NCBI RefSeq assembly: GCF_024362785.1
Contig: NZ_CP093301.1
Location: forward strand, 2,170,001 to 2,234,000
Length of the DNA stretch: 64,000 bases
Origin: Evansella sp. LMS18
GTDB lineage: Bacteria > Bacillota > Bacilli > Bacillales > Salisediminibacteriaceae
Direction: 5' to 3'
Shown: positions 44,250 to 53,244 of the stretch, piece after piece
Position numbering within the stretch: the first letter of the stretch is position 1
How the letters are laid out: the number at the start of each line of letters is the position of its first letter
Translations under genes and position numbers: made by a program
Notes under the pieces: generated by a model
Databases searched by the model: none
The model's input: only the letters and a program-made list of their open reading frames with translations
What the model was told of the DNA's origin: nothing

Positions 44250-44573
44250 ATGTTTGTTACACTCAGAAAAATGGTCGTTACGGAAGGTAACGGAGATAAA
44301 GTCACCGAAAGGTTCGGAAGTCCTGGAGTTATTGAGGAACAAGAGGTATTTGTTGATTTGACTGTCATGAAACAAAAAGCAAAGCGTGGGGAAGAAGAAG
44401 TGATTGTATTGATGCGCTGGGAATCAGAACAGCACTGGAAGCAGTGGGAAAAAAGCGAAGTTCATATAGCTATGCATAAAGCAAATTTAGGGAAACCAAA
44501 GCCAGAATACATCATCAGTGCTGAAGGCGGCAGGTATGAAGTGCAGGCAGTGAAAACAGCTGCTGAAAAGTGA
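44250..44573 (+). CDS. hmoA: Heme-degrading monooxygenase, HmoA/IsdG family
   Basis: A 107-residue ABM-fold protein close to B. subtilis HmoA (YetG): it starts MFVTLRKMVVTEGNGDKV and has RWESEQHWKQWEKSEVH and HKANLGKPKPEYIIS. Family members open the heme ring in the cytosol and release iron. GGGAG lies ten bases before the ATG. Its place behind the Fur-controlled siderophore operon suggests a common role in iron supply, though the terminator and array separate them; no clear Fur box was seen directly before it. Confidence 0.9.
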   Translation: MFVTLRKMVVTEGNGDKVTERFGSPGVIEEQEVFVDLTVMKQKAKRGEEEVIVLMRWESEQHWKQWEKSEVHIAMHKANLGKPKPEYIISAEGGRYEVQAVKTAAEK

Positions 44574-44794
44574 GAGTGACCAAAATGAGCTCCTTCAGAG
44601 TGACTAATTAACAGGTAAAAAACTGTTAATAAATTTACTGCTTGTGCAGTTAAGGAATCACTTCAAAAATAATTCCAACCTTATGCTAAGCCAGCATGGG
44701 GTTTTCTTTATGTAAATAGCTTTAAAGAAAGGATATTTGAAATCAAAAGTTTAATTAAGTAAGGGTAAATACTCGGGAGAGAAATGAGTGGGGA

Positions 44795-46417
44795 ATGTTG
44801 AAAACAAAGAGTAAAGTCAGGCGGATGTGGAAAATACTGTCGCTCGCTTTTATCATTTTTATTCAAATCTACTGGTTCAAGATCAGCAAAAAAACCGAGG
44901 CTGAGTGGGAAAAACTGTGGGAGAGCATCGGTATCAGGTTCAGGCGGACACTATTTGAACTGGAAGGCTTGCTCATTAAAATCGGCCAGTTTTTAAGTAT
45001 TCGTGCTGATTTGCTCCCTCACGAATTTATCCGCCAGATTCAGGATCTGACAGATAAAGTGCCTCCTTCTGAATGGGAAGAGGTGGAGAGAATCCTCGAA
45101 GCTGAATGGGGCGCCCCCATAGAAGATCACTTTGAGTTTCTCGATAAAAAAGCAGTCGCATCAGCGTCAATTGGAGAAGTCTATAAAGGGGCATTGAAAG
45201 ACGGCACGGAAACTGCTGTTAAAGTTCAGCGGCCGTATATACAGTCAATTATTCAAACTGATTTCAGGACACTTAAAATTATTATCTGGTTTGTGGATCA
45301 TTTACTTCCCGTGCCTAAAGGGTTTATTAACTTTAAAGTTCTGTTTCAGGAATTGAAACAAGTGATTGAGAGAGAGCTTGATTTTTCCAAAGAAATGAAT
45401 TCCCTGCTTTACTTCAAGAATCGTTTTAAAAATACAGAGGAAGTAAAAATACCGGATGTTTATCCGGAGCTTAGTACGAAGAAAGTTCTTGTGATGGAAT
45501 GGGTGGAGGGAATCAGGCTGACAGATGACGAACGGCTTGGGGAGCTTGGGGTAAGCCGCAAGGAGCTGGCAAAGAGGTTAATCAGCATATTTCTGCCCCA
45601 ATGGCTTGAACCTGGCGCATTTCATGCTGATCCCCATTCTGGAAATATTCATGTAACGAAGGAAGGAAAGATCATCCTTCTTGACTTCGGGATGGTTGGT
45701 GAAATTTCTAAGCGGGACGCAGTCCATTTCCAGGCACTTATTGAAGGCTTCCTGTCGAAAAATTATCCAAAGGCAGTGGAGAGCTTAACACATTTAGGAT
45801 TCCTGCTTCCTGAAGCCGATCCCCGGACGATGGAAAGGCTGCTTGCGGAATTGATGTCTTTCCAGCCGTCCCAGCTGAAGGAAATGGATCTCGTGGCTTT
45901 AAAGCTGGAAATGAACGATATGGTGAGAGCATTGCCAATACAGGTGCCCACAAGATTTGTTTTTCTTGGGAGATCGTTTATAACGATTGAAGGAATTGTG
46001 CGCAGCCTCGCTTCCGATAAAGAGCTGACGGACATGGTAAAACCGGTGTTTATGGACTGGCTTAATAAGCAGGGAAATAACAAGTGGTCATTTATCTGGT
46101 ACTGGCTGCAGTCCCAGCCGTTATTTAAACTGATCCACTCCTTTACAGAGTTTTCGAAGCTCCCGCAAAAGCTTGAACATCTGAAGGAAAACGAGCAGCG
46201 GAGGGAGTTTCAGTTTACGATTTATGAAAACAGTAAGAAGCGCTTTTTCCAGGTAATGCTGCTTGGATTTGTTGGGGCCATAGCAGGTTTTTATACTGCT
46301 GAAACAATGATCCTCTACATCTCTGCAGGGTTGGCTGCAGCTGGCGGTGCAGGCTTTTTCATCTACGGCCATAAGCTGAAAAAATGGATGAGGTTTATGC
46401 ATGAAATAAGGCGATGA
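44795..46417 (+). CDS. AarF/ABC1/UbiB-family atypical kinase
   Basis: A 540-residue protein. The family motifs are present: LIKIGQFLSIRADLLP (KxGQ, about 60-75), the Ala-rich loop ASASIGEVYKG in place of the glycine loop, LDFSKEMNS, HADPHSGNI and LLDFGMVG. The first 30 residues contain a membrane segment and two more lie at the C-terminus (about 488-525). UbiB-type proteins support quinone synthesis or lipid transport, with ATPase rather than protein-kinase activity. A mini-frame MSGEC with a good ribosome site (44784-44801) overlaps the start and may couple translation. Confidence 0.9.
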   Translation: MLKTKSKVRRMWKILSLAFIIFIQIYWFKISKKTEAEWEKLWESIGIRFRRTLFELEGLLIKIGQFLSIRADLLPHEFIRQIQDLTDKVPPSEWEEVERILEAEWGAPIEDHFEFLDKKAVASASIGEVYKGALKDGTETAVKVQRPYIQSIIQTDFRTLKIIIWFVDHLLPVPKGFINFKVLFQELKQVIERELDFSKEMNSLLYFKNRFKNTEEVKIPDVYPELSTKKVLVMEWVEGIRLTDDERLGELGVSRKELAKRLISIFLPQWLEPGAFHADPHSGNIHVTKEGKIILLDFGMVGEISKRDAVHFQALIEGFLSKNYPKAVESLTHLGFLLPEADPRTMERLLAELMSFQPSQLKEMDLVALKLEMNDMVRALPIQVPTRFVFLGRSFITIEGIVRSLASDKELTDMVKPVFMDWLNKQGNNKWSFIWYWLQSQPLFKLIHSFTEFSKLPQKLEHLKENEQRREFQFTIYENSKKRFFQVMLLGFVGAIAGFYTAETMILYISAGLAAAGGAGFFIYGHKLKKWMRFMHEIRR

Positions 46418-46433
46418 TAAGGCCAGGAAAAAC

Positions 46434-46466
46434 AAAAAAGGCTTAGAGTTCCCTAAGCCTTTTTTG
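46434..46466. terminator. Bidirectional terminator
   Basis: AAAAAAGGCTTAG and CTAAGCCTTTTTT pair perfectly around a 6-base loop. It serves the AarF gene and the convergent lipoprotein gene. Confidence 0.92.
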
Positions 46467-46470
46467 TGGA

Positions 46471-46959
46471 CTACAGATTTGCTGTCAGCTTCTCGCCGGT
46501 CGTAAAATCAACCTCAAGCTCCAGCTTCCGTATGTCTTCTTCAGCAATATCGAGTGCGGCAAGAACCTGGGCCACAGCTTCCTCAGATGACATACCAGGA
46601 TGGAGTGCAGCCTGGTCAAGGAGGTCCCTGATTTCTGTTAGTGCCTGTTCACCACTGATTTCTTCCTTTCCTTCAGCAGTCTCCCTTTCAATTTCAGCTG
46701 AGGAGGAGCCGCCTCTGTCTTCATACTCCATGTCCAGCTCGTCATTGTTTTCGAAGTCTATTTCAAGTTCGAAGTCTTCAATCTCAGGTGTTTCGCCGGT
46801 GCCTTCACCCATATCGCCGGTGTCTCCCATTTCCTCAGTATTATTTTGCATATTCGGATCATCTCCTGGAGTGTCTGCGGCACCGTTGTCCGTTCCGCAG
46901 CCTGTTAAAAAGAAAGCCGCAGTCAAAGTAAGAATAATATTTTTCCTGAATTTTTTCAT
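46471..46959 (-). CDS. YusW-like lipoprotein
   Basis: A 162-residue lipoprotein; lipobox FLTGC places the lipidated Cys at 21. An acidic Gly/Met/Asp/Thr linker (to about 57) is followed by the YusW-like domain (PF14039): EDFELEIDFENNDELDMEYE at the start, a helical middle with SGEQALTEIRDLLDQA, and a closing LELEVDFTTGEKL. The family is widespread in Bacillus with unknown role. It is not linked in an operon to the M42 peptidase gene, 47 bases upstream in the same direction, with certainty, but co-transcription is possible. Confidence 0.85.
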   Translation of the reverse strand: MKKFRKNIILTLTAAFFLTGCGTDNGAADTPGDDPNMQNNTEEMGDTGDMGEGTGETPEIEDFELEIDFENNDELDMEYEDRGGSSSAEIERETAEGKEEISGEQALTEIRDLLDQAALHPGMSSEEAVAQVLAALDIAEEDIRKLELEVDFTTGEKLTANL

Positions 46960-47006
46960 GTTGATTTCACCTCTTATTTTCCTGGTGTCTCTGTTCCCTG
47001 ACTCCG

Positions 47007-48083
47007 TTATTCCAGCCCGGTAATTTTCTGCACCATGTTATCATCAAGCTTTTTGATTACCTCGCAAAGCAGCTTTACTGCGTTATCCAGATCATCATGA
47101 TGCACGACAGAGACGTGGCTGTGGATGTATCTCGCAGGAACGCTCACTGCAAGTGTCGGCACCCCATCGTGGGCTACATGGAACTTACCTGCGTCGGTCC
47201 CGCCGCCGCTCATAATATCCACCTGGTAAGGGATGTCATTCTGTTTCGCTGTTTCCATCACAAAATCCCGCAGTTTCCGGTGGGGAATCATGGACCGGTC
47301 CATCAGATAGATAATTGGTCCGTCCCCAAGCTTCAGCCCTGATTCCTCCTGGTTCATCCCAGGTATATCTCCGGCGACACCTACATCTGTGGCAAAAGCA
47401 ATCTGGGGAGCGATTTTATTGGCTAATGTCTCTGCACCTCTGAGGCCAACCTCCTCCTGAACAGTAGCACCGGAATAGAGTGTGTTTGGCAAGGACTCAC
47501 CTTTTAATTTTTCCAGAACCTTCAAAGCTATGTAACAGCCTGCCCGGTTGTCCCATGTCCGGCTCAGGAGCAGCTTTTCATTTGCCAGCGGCTCGAACGG
47601 GCATACTGTCGCCACAGGGTCGCCAACAGAAACACCGAATGATTCAGCTTCCTCCCGGGAACTGGCCCCGATATCAACAAACATTTTATCGATTGGGAGC
47701 ACCTTTTTCCGTTCCTCCGGCGGCAAAACATGAGGAGCCTTTGAACCGACAATACCGGTCAAGTCCCGGGACTTTGTCAGCACTTTTACTCTTTGGGAGA
47801 GGAGAACATGCCCCCACCAGCCTCCAAGGGGTTTAATACGTAAAAAACCTTGTTTCGTTATGGCACTGACAATAAACCCAACCTCATCTAAATGGCCTGC
47901 CAGAAGCACTTTATTTTTACCGCTGCCGACCTTCCCCACGATACTTCCTAAATTATCTGTTTCCAACTCATTTGTATGGCTGGAGATTTCTCTTTTCATC
48001 ACGTTATACACCCGGTCTTCGAAACCAGGCAGTCCTTCTGTTTCCGTTAGCTCTCTCATTAGCTGATGATCAGTTGTTGACAC
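47007..48083 (-). CDS. M42-family aminopeptidase
   Basis: A 358-residue zinc peptidase of the YsdC/FrvX/TET group. Metal and catalytic residues appear in LLAGHLDEVGF (His, Asp), RTWDNRAGCY (Asp), TVQEEVGLRGA (catalytic Glu-Glu), ATDVG (Asp) and IHSHVSVVH (His). Such enzymes form dodecameric cages and trim peptides in the cytosol. The protein begins at an ATG preceded by GGGGGG (weak). The length is that of the family. Confidence 0.93.
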   Translation of the reverse strand: MSTTDHQLMRELTETEGLPGFEDRVYNVMKREISSHTNELETDNLGSIVGKVGSGKNKVLLAGHLDEVGFIVSAITKQGFLRIKPLGGWWGHVLLSQRVKVLTKSRDLTGIVGSKAPHVLPPEERKKVLPIDKMFVDIGASSREEAESFGVSVGDPVATVCPFEPLANEKLLLSRTWDNRAGCYIALKVLEKLKGESLPNTLYSGATVQEEVGLRGAETLANKIAPQIAFATDVGVAGDIPGMNQEESGLKLGDGPIIYLMDRSMIPHRKLRDFVMETAKQNDIPYQVDIMSGGGTDAGKFHVAHDGVPTLAVSVPARYIHSHVSVVHHDDLDNAVKLLCEVIKKLDDNMVQKITGLE

Positions 48084-48219
48084 GGCGGAGCCCCCCTGTT
48101 TTTTTACTAATAGAATCAGTTAAGAAAGGATTTTTTATACAGAAGTGTTGTAAATTACCTTGACGATAGTCGTTTCCCATGTCTTAAGTGGAAGTAGAAG
48201 AGGCAGGGGAGGGGAACAA

Positions 48220-49311
48220 ATGGGTAAAACATTGGAAGCATTAGTAAAGAAGGAACTGGGCAGTGCGAGGGAGGCCAGTCTTGCAATCGGGGTTGTGTCG
48301 AGGGATGGAAAATCAGTCACGGGATACTTTAATGAGATTTTTGAGTGTGTGCATCCAAGGAACTATGTTTTTGAAATGGGGTCGACGACAAAGACGTTCA
48401 CAAGCTTGCTCCTCGCCATACTCGTAAAGGAAGGGAAAGTATCACTGGACGACCCAGTGAAAAACTATAAGCCGGAATATGAGAAGGCATTGTCTTTTAA
48501 CGGGAAGGACATAACTTTCAGGCATCTTGCGGTTCACCGCTCAGGGCTTCCACGGGAAGATATGAAAAAACTAAGGCAGCGGATCAAGGAAAACAAAGAG
48601 GAAAAGGATAACCCTTTTAAATACTTTACTGAAGAGGACCTGCACGAGTTTTACACGAACCATCAACTGAAGAGAGAAGTGGAGAAAAAATGGCAGTACT
48701 CCAATATAGGCATCGGACTTCTTGGTAACACACTTGCGGAAATAGAAGGAATGTCCTATGAAGATGCTGTGAGGGTTCGGATTCTGGAACCCCTCGGGAT
48801 GAATGACACGTTTATCACCGGCACTCCTGAGCAGAACAGCCGGTATTTGAAGGCTTATAATAAGAAGGGTGAGCGGGTTCCGCCTATTGAGCTTGCTGCG
48901 ATCAATGGAGCAGGGGCACTGAAAAGCACGCTGAACGATATGTTAATTTACTTAGAACATCAGACAGGGTTAACAGACAGCCCCTTAAAGGAAGCCATCG
49001 AGTTAACCCATCAAATCCATGGAAAAACAAGCGCGAAGAAAATTAAAATGGGATTAGGCTGGATGATTGAAGAGAAAAAATGGAGCCAGTATCCTGTTAT
49101 TCATCACGGAGGAACGACCATTGGTTTTCATACTTACTGTGCTTTTATAAAAGAGATACAGGCAGGTGTGGTCATCTTCTCCACCATTCAACTGAAGCCA
49201 TGGAGAATTATTAAGATGCTTACAAATATAGAAGGGCTTGTAAATGAAAGCATCGCAGAAGAGCTTTTCAAGGAGGAGTTAATGAAGGCGGAAACAAGAC
49301 AGACAGATTGA
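48220..49311 (+). CDS. Serine hydrolase, class C beta-lactamase fold
   Basis: A 363-residue protein; the ATG follows GGGGAGGGGAAC. The SxxK motif is STTK in FEMGSTTKTFTSLLLAI (about residue 56), the YxN motif is YSN in KWQYSNIGIGLLG, and HHGGT is the KTG-like element. No signal peptide is present, so it should be cytoplasmic, unlike secreted beta-lactamases. Relatives are esterases or D-aminopeptidases. The following hydrolase gene is 21 bases away and probably in the same operon. Confidence 0.88.
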   Translation: MGKTLEALVKKELGSAREASLAIGVVSRDGKSVTGYFNEIFECVHPRNYVFEMGSTTKTFTSLLLAILVKEGKVSLDDPVKNYKPEYEKALSFNGKDITFRHLAVHRSGLPREDMKKLRQRIKENKEEKDNPFKYFTEEDLHEFYTNHQLKREVEKKWQYSNIGIGLLGNTLAEIEGMSYEDAVRVRILEPLGMNDTFITGTPEQNSRYLKAYNKKGERVPPIELAAINGAGALKSTLNDMLIYLEHQTGLTDSPLKEAIELTHQIHGKTSAKKIKMGLGWMIEEKKWSQYPVIHHGGTTIGFHTYCAFIKEIQAGVVIFSTIQLKPWRIIKMLTNIEGLVNESIAEELFKEELMKAETRQTD

Positions 49312-49332
49312 CAGAAACGGAGAGGGATTTTT

Positions 49333-50283
49333 GTGCGGAAGTTTATAAAAATAGCTGGAAGTTTACTAGTTTTGTTAGTAATTATTGCTGCCTTTGCCGC
49401 AGATTATTTTTATGGGGAGGCAGTCAGGCGGGGAACCGAGGTGGAGCTACACCGGGAAGAAGAGGCCGTCCCTGTTTTTCTTGATGAAAGAAATGAAGAG
49501 ATTGTGGAGGAAGCGGAGCAGTGGTACGAGGAGCAGGAGTTTGAAACAGTGGCGATTACCTCCCATGACGGTCTGAAGCTGGAGGCAGATTTTCTTGAAC
49601 ATGAGGAGTCGGATGGGAAAGCTGTCATTCTGGCCCACGGCTTTCGCAGTGAAAGAGTGGATATGGGTGATTTCGTCCAGTTTTATTATGAGAAAGGCTT
49701 CGATGTATTAATGCCTGATTCAAGAGGACATGGCGGAAGCGAAGGAAATTATGTCGGCTACGGCTGGCACGACCGGCTTGACCTGGTCCAGTGGGCGGAG
49801 CTTCTTGCTGGTGAAAAGGAAAGCGGGGATATTTTTCTTCACGGAAGTTCTATGGGAGCTGCAGCAGTGCTGATGGCGAGCGGAGAGGAACTTCCGGCGG
49901 AGGTGAAAGGAATCGTCGCGGACAGCGGCTATACATCAGCGGAAGACATTTTGACCTACCAGCTCGAGCATTTATACGGAATTCCATCTTTTCCGGTGCT
50001 TGATATCACCAGCTTCGTGACTAATATCAGGGTTGGTTTTTATTTCGGTGAGGCTTCCGCGGTCGATCAGGTGGCGAACAACACTCGCCCCCTGTTTATT
50101 GTGCACGGGGAAGGGGACGAGCTTGTCCCTGCCTGGATGTCCGAGGTGCTTTATGAGGCGGCCGGCGGGGAAAAAACATTATGGACAGTTCCGTTCGCCG
50201 GGCACGTGGAATCTTACACAGTAGCAACCACAGAGTACCAGGAACGACTGGCGGAGTTTCTGGAAAGTAGTATGGAAGATTAG
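49333..50283 (+). CDS. Membrane-anchored alpha/beta hydrolase, YqkD-like
   Basis: A 316-residue protein starting at GTG behind GGAGAGGG. The first 28 residues are an uncleaved signal anchor, followed by an acidic linker. The hydrolase domain contains the oxyanion part HGFRSER, the nucleophile elbow HGSSMGAAA (about 171-179), DSRGHGGS, a likely Asp in HGEGDELVP and the His in FAGHVESY. It resembles the S9-like hydrolase YqkD. It acts at the outer membrane face. The substrate is not known. A large repeat array begins 90 bases downstream. Confidence 0.88.
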   Translation: MRKFIKIAGSLLVLLVIIAAFAADYFYGEAVRRGTEVELHREEEAVPVFLDERNEEIVEEAEQWYEEQEFETVAITSHDGLKLEADFLEHEESDGKAVILAHGFRSERVDMGDFVQFYYEKGFDVLMPDSRGHGGSEGNYVGYGWHDRLDLVQWAELLAGEKESGDIFLHGSSMGAAAVLMASGEELPAEVKGIVADSGYTSAEDILTYQLEHLYGIPSFPVLDITSFVTNIRVGFYFGEASAVDQVANNTRPLFIVHGEGDELVPAWMSEVLYEAAGGEKTLWTVPFAGHVESYTVATTEYQERLAEFLESSMED

Positions 50284-50370
50284 GTGATTAGGATAGGTAG
50301 GTTTAGTGGGGCGTTTTGGGGTGGGGGCCAGCGTATGAAATGGAGACTTTGGGGAATATTGGAATTTCCG

Positions 50371-51275
50371 GGACGCTGGAGCGTCCATTGTGCCCGAACT
50401 TCGGGAAATGAGAGAAGAGCGGTAACGTTGGAGCGTCCATCGTGACCGGACTTTGGGAAATAAGAGAAGAAAGGTAACGCTGGAGCGTCCATCATGCCCG
50501 AACTTCGGGAAATGAGAGAAGAAAGGTAACGCTGGAGCGTCCATCATGCCCGAACTTTGGGAAATGCGGGAAGAAAGGTAACGCTGGAGCGTCCATCATG
50601 CCCGAACTTTGGGGAATGAGAGAAGAAAGGTAACGCTGGAGCGTCCATCATGCCCGAACTTCGGAAAGTAGGAGAAGAAAAGTAACGCTGGAGCGTCCAT
50701 CGTGCCCGAACTTTGGGAAATGAGAAAAGAGCGGTAACGCAAGAGAGTCTCGCGTACCCGCTTGGCTAAAAAAATGAAGCGAGCGGTAACGCAAGAGAGT
50801 CTCGCATACCCGCTCGGTTAAAAAAAATGGAGCGAGCGGTAACGCAAGAGAGTCTCACATACCCGCTCGTCCAAAAAAGTGAAGCGAGCGGTACCGCAAG
50901 AGAGTCTCGCATACCCGCTCGGTTAAAAAAAATGGAGCGAGCGGTAACGCAAGAGAGTCTCACGTACCCGCTCGTCCAAAAAAGTGAAGCGAGCGGTAAC
51001 GCAAGAGAGTCTCACATGCCCGCTCAGCCAAAAAAATGAAGCGAGCGGTACCGCAAGAGAGTCTCGCGTACCCGCTCGGCCAAAAAAATGAAGCAAGCGG
51101 TAACGCAAGAGGATCTCGCGTACCCGCTTGGCCCAAGAAATGAAGCGAGCGGTACCGCAAGAGAGTCTCGCGTACCCGCACGGCCAAAAAAAAGTAGCGA
51201 GCGGTACCGCAAGAGAGTCTTGCATACCCGCACGGCCAAAAAAGTGGAGCAAGCGGTAACGCAATAGGGGCTAGC
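50371..51275. repeat. 52-bp tandem array C/D with in-phase switch of unit type (18 units)
   Basis: Seven C units (core GCTGGAGCGTCCAT) begin at 50375 and repeat every 52 bases to 50687. At 50739, exactly 52 further, the core changes to GCAAGAGAGTCTCGC and eleven D units follow with 52 or 53-base steps to 51261. Both types keep GGTAACGC (or GGTACCGC) before the core. D units form a long stem with GAGCGG outside, TAC/GTA inside and GCAAGA/TCTCGC at the tip. One pair is A-C on the plus strand but G-U on the minus strand. The array lies between the hydrolase gene and the terminator of a convergent permease gene. Confidence 0.94.
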
Positions 51276-51306
51276 ATCGCCACCGAAAAAACAGCTTAAA
51301 ATGAAC

Positions 51307-51334
51307 AAAGAGCAGCCACCCCCGGCTGCTCTTT
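51307..51334 (-). terminator. Terminator of the APC permease gene
   Basis: AAAGAGCAGCC-ACCCCC-GGCTGCTCTTT is a perfect 11-bp stem; it can end transcription on either strand. Confidence 0.9.
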
Positions 51335-51342
51335 CTTTCAAG

Positions 51343-52749
51343 TTATCCTGCCTGATCATCGTGATGCTGATGCTCTTTTCCGTATTTAGCTGTGGAATAG
51401 ATGTACAGGATCGCTCCAACGAGGCTCCATAAACCGACCATTACCCATTCTGCTGTGCCTAATGATGCAGGCATGCCAGGCATATAAAGAAGTACTACTC
51501 CTCCAGCGAGAATAGCGGCAAACCAGCCAATTATTGTGCCTCCCGGAAGCTTGAAAGGCCGTTCCATCTCCGGGGCTTTCTTTCTTAATATAATGAAAGA
51601 TATGGCCACCATCAGCCAGGCGACAACCATTCCGAGACCGCCGCCCTCTACGAACCAGACAAGAGCCGGACGCCCGAGTAACGGAGCGAGAGTGGATGGT
51701 ATAGCGATCATTAAAATTGCTTTATGTGGTGTTTTGTACTTCGGATGAAGCTCTCCAAGCCCTTTTGGCAGCATGCCTGCTCGCGCAAGAGCATATATAG
51801 CCCGGCTTCCTCCTACATAAAAACCAAGCCAGCTTGTTAAAATACCCCCAATTCCCGCGAGAACGAGAAAGTTACCCATTAGCTGGCTTCCGCCGAAAGC
51901 AGCTGCCATCGCATCTGCGGTTACTAATTCTGACTGGTTAATTGCTTCAGGATTCATAACGCGGGAAACCCCAAAGATAATTGCGATATACCATACAACA
52001 GCAAGAACTACCGAAAAGATCAGGAGCTTTCCGATTGTTTTTTGCGGCAGGTCGATTTCCTCAGCCGCCTGAGGTATAACGTCAAATCCTACGAACATAA
52101 AAGGTGTCATGATTACCACTGCGAAGATCCCTGCCAGGCCGAACTGGAAATACGGCTGCATATTTTCAGCATTCCCTGCCACTGATCCGCCGGTAATAAG
52201 TAAAATACCTGCAACCAAAATTAATAAAGTTAAGACAAAAGTTATAAAAGAAGTGAATTTTATACCCCGATAATTAATCCATGCAATCAATATTGAACCG
52301 AGCATACCTACACCGGCCCATGTGATTGTGACATCCCAGCCGGTAATAGTATATAAATGACCCTGACTGAAATTAGGAATTATGTATTCGAATACGGTAG
52401 GCAGTGCTACAGCCTCAAACGCAATAACGGAAAAATACCCAAAGGTGATAGCCCAAGTAGCTATAAACGAAGGCAGCCTGCCCATTGCTTTATAGGTATA
52501 TACATGCTCTCCACCTGCATACGGCAGGGCAGAGGCAAGTTCTGCATAGGTAAGTCCAACCAGCAATACTAGAATTCCGCCAATTATAAAAGCTAATACT
52601 GCGCCTAAAGAGCCAGCACCTGTAATCCACATGCCTGCTGTTACTACCCAGCCCCAGCCGATCATTGCTCCAAAGGCGAGCGCAAGCACGTCCTTATTAT
52701 TCAGTACCTTTAACAACTTCTGGTTATCATTCAATATTATTACCCCCAT
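51343..52749 (-). CDS. APC-family amino acid permease
   Basis: About 468 residues from the ATG at 52749, or 463 from a TTG at 52734 that has GGGGGT 7 bases upstream and is a good alternative. Twelve membrane segments are predicted. Segment 1 has the APC signature ALAFGAMIGWGWVVTAGMWI with the substrate-binding Gly-x-Gly, and a second signature ALPYAGGEHVYTYKAMGRL lies in segment 2-3. The family imports amino acids or polyamines by cation symport or exchange. Histidine and acid residues fill the last 15 residues. The leader region contains a nested inverted repeat. Confidence 0.9.
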   Translation of the reverse strand: MGVIILNDNQKLLKVLNNKDVLALAFGAMIGWGWVVTAGMWITGAGSLGAVLAFIIGGILVLLVGLTYAELASALPYAGGEHVYTYKAMGRLPSFIATWAITFGYFSVIAFEAVALPTVFEYIIPNFSQGHLYTITGWDVTITWAGVGMLGSILIAWINYRGIKFTSFITFVLTLLILVAGILLITGGSVAGNAENMQPYFQFGLAGIFAVVIMTPFMFVGFDVIPQAAEEIDLPQKTIGKLLIFSVVLAVVWYIAIIFGVSRVMNPEAINQSELVTADAMAAAFGGSQLMGNFLVLAGIGGILTSWLGFYVGGSRAIYALARAGMLPKGLGELHPKYKTPHKAILMIAIPSTLAPLLGRPALVWFVEGGGLGMVVAWLMVAISFIILRKKAPEMERPFKLPGGTIIGWFAAILAGGVVLLYMPGMPASLGTAEWVMVGLWSLVGAILYIYSTAKYGKEHQHHDDQAG

Positions 52750-52827
52750 TTTACTTGTGTAGTGTGCTGAAATTTTGCTGAATTGTTTTACGAATGTAAA
52801 CCGGGATAATAACTTTCTCCGGTGAAC

Positions 52828-53036
52828 CATCTAACTCATGAGTTGCACCAGTTTCCTGACTGTTGAAGTTTAATCGAATTTTTAATCGTCAATACAGCGT
52901 ATCTCTGGAACACTAGCTGCGGAATTCCCCTTTCCTCTTTTTTAAAATTTACGGTTTTCTGGAGAGGCAGAAGCCGTATATTTCAGCTACTCAGGAAACT
53001 GGTACTGAATATTTTGACTCGCGGAAAAGTTAGATG
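52828..53036. repeat. Nested inverted repeat, 209 bp
   Basis: Outer arms CATCTAACT (52828-52836) and AGTTAGATG (53028-53036), and inner arms ACCAGTTTCCTGA (52847-52859) and TCAGGAAACTGGT (52991-53003), are both perfect. No gene lies between them and no target-site duplication was found. It could be a miniature mobile element or part of a leader of the permease gene. The rest of this 500-base gap, up to 53244, shows no other feature. Confidence 0.65.
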
Positions 53037-53244
53037 ATTTATAATTTAGAGAAAATTCATGCTTGTGTCAATGGGAGAATAGTCCTCCAACTAATGGACA
53101 GATTAATCAGTTCCTGTGTTTTCGCCTATTTTTTATAGGACATGTGATTATTACAGGCTAGATTCTCAATTCTGCATATATATGCTCTATAGGTGCTGTT
53201 TTAGTGATGGAGTCGATAAATGAAAGCACAGAAGGGAGGAGAAA

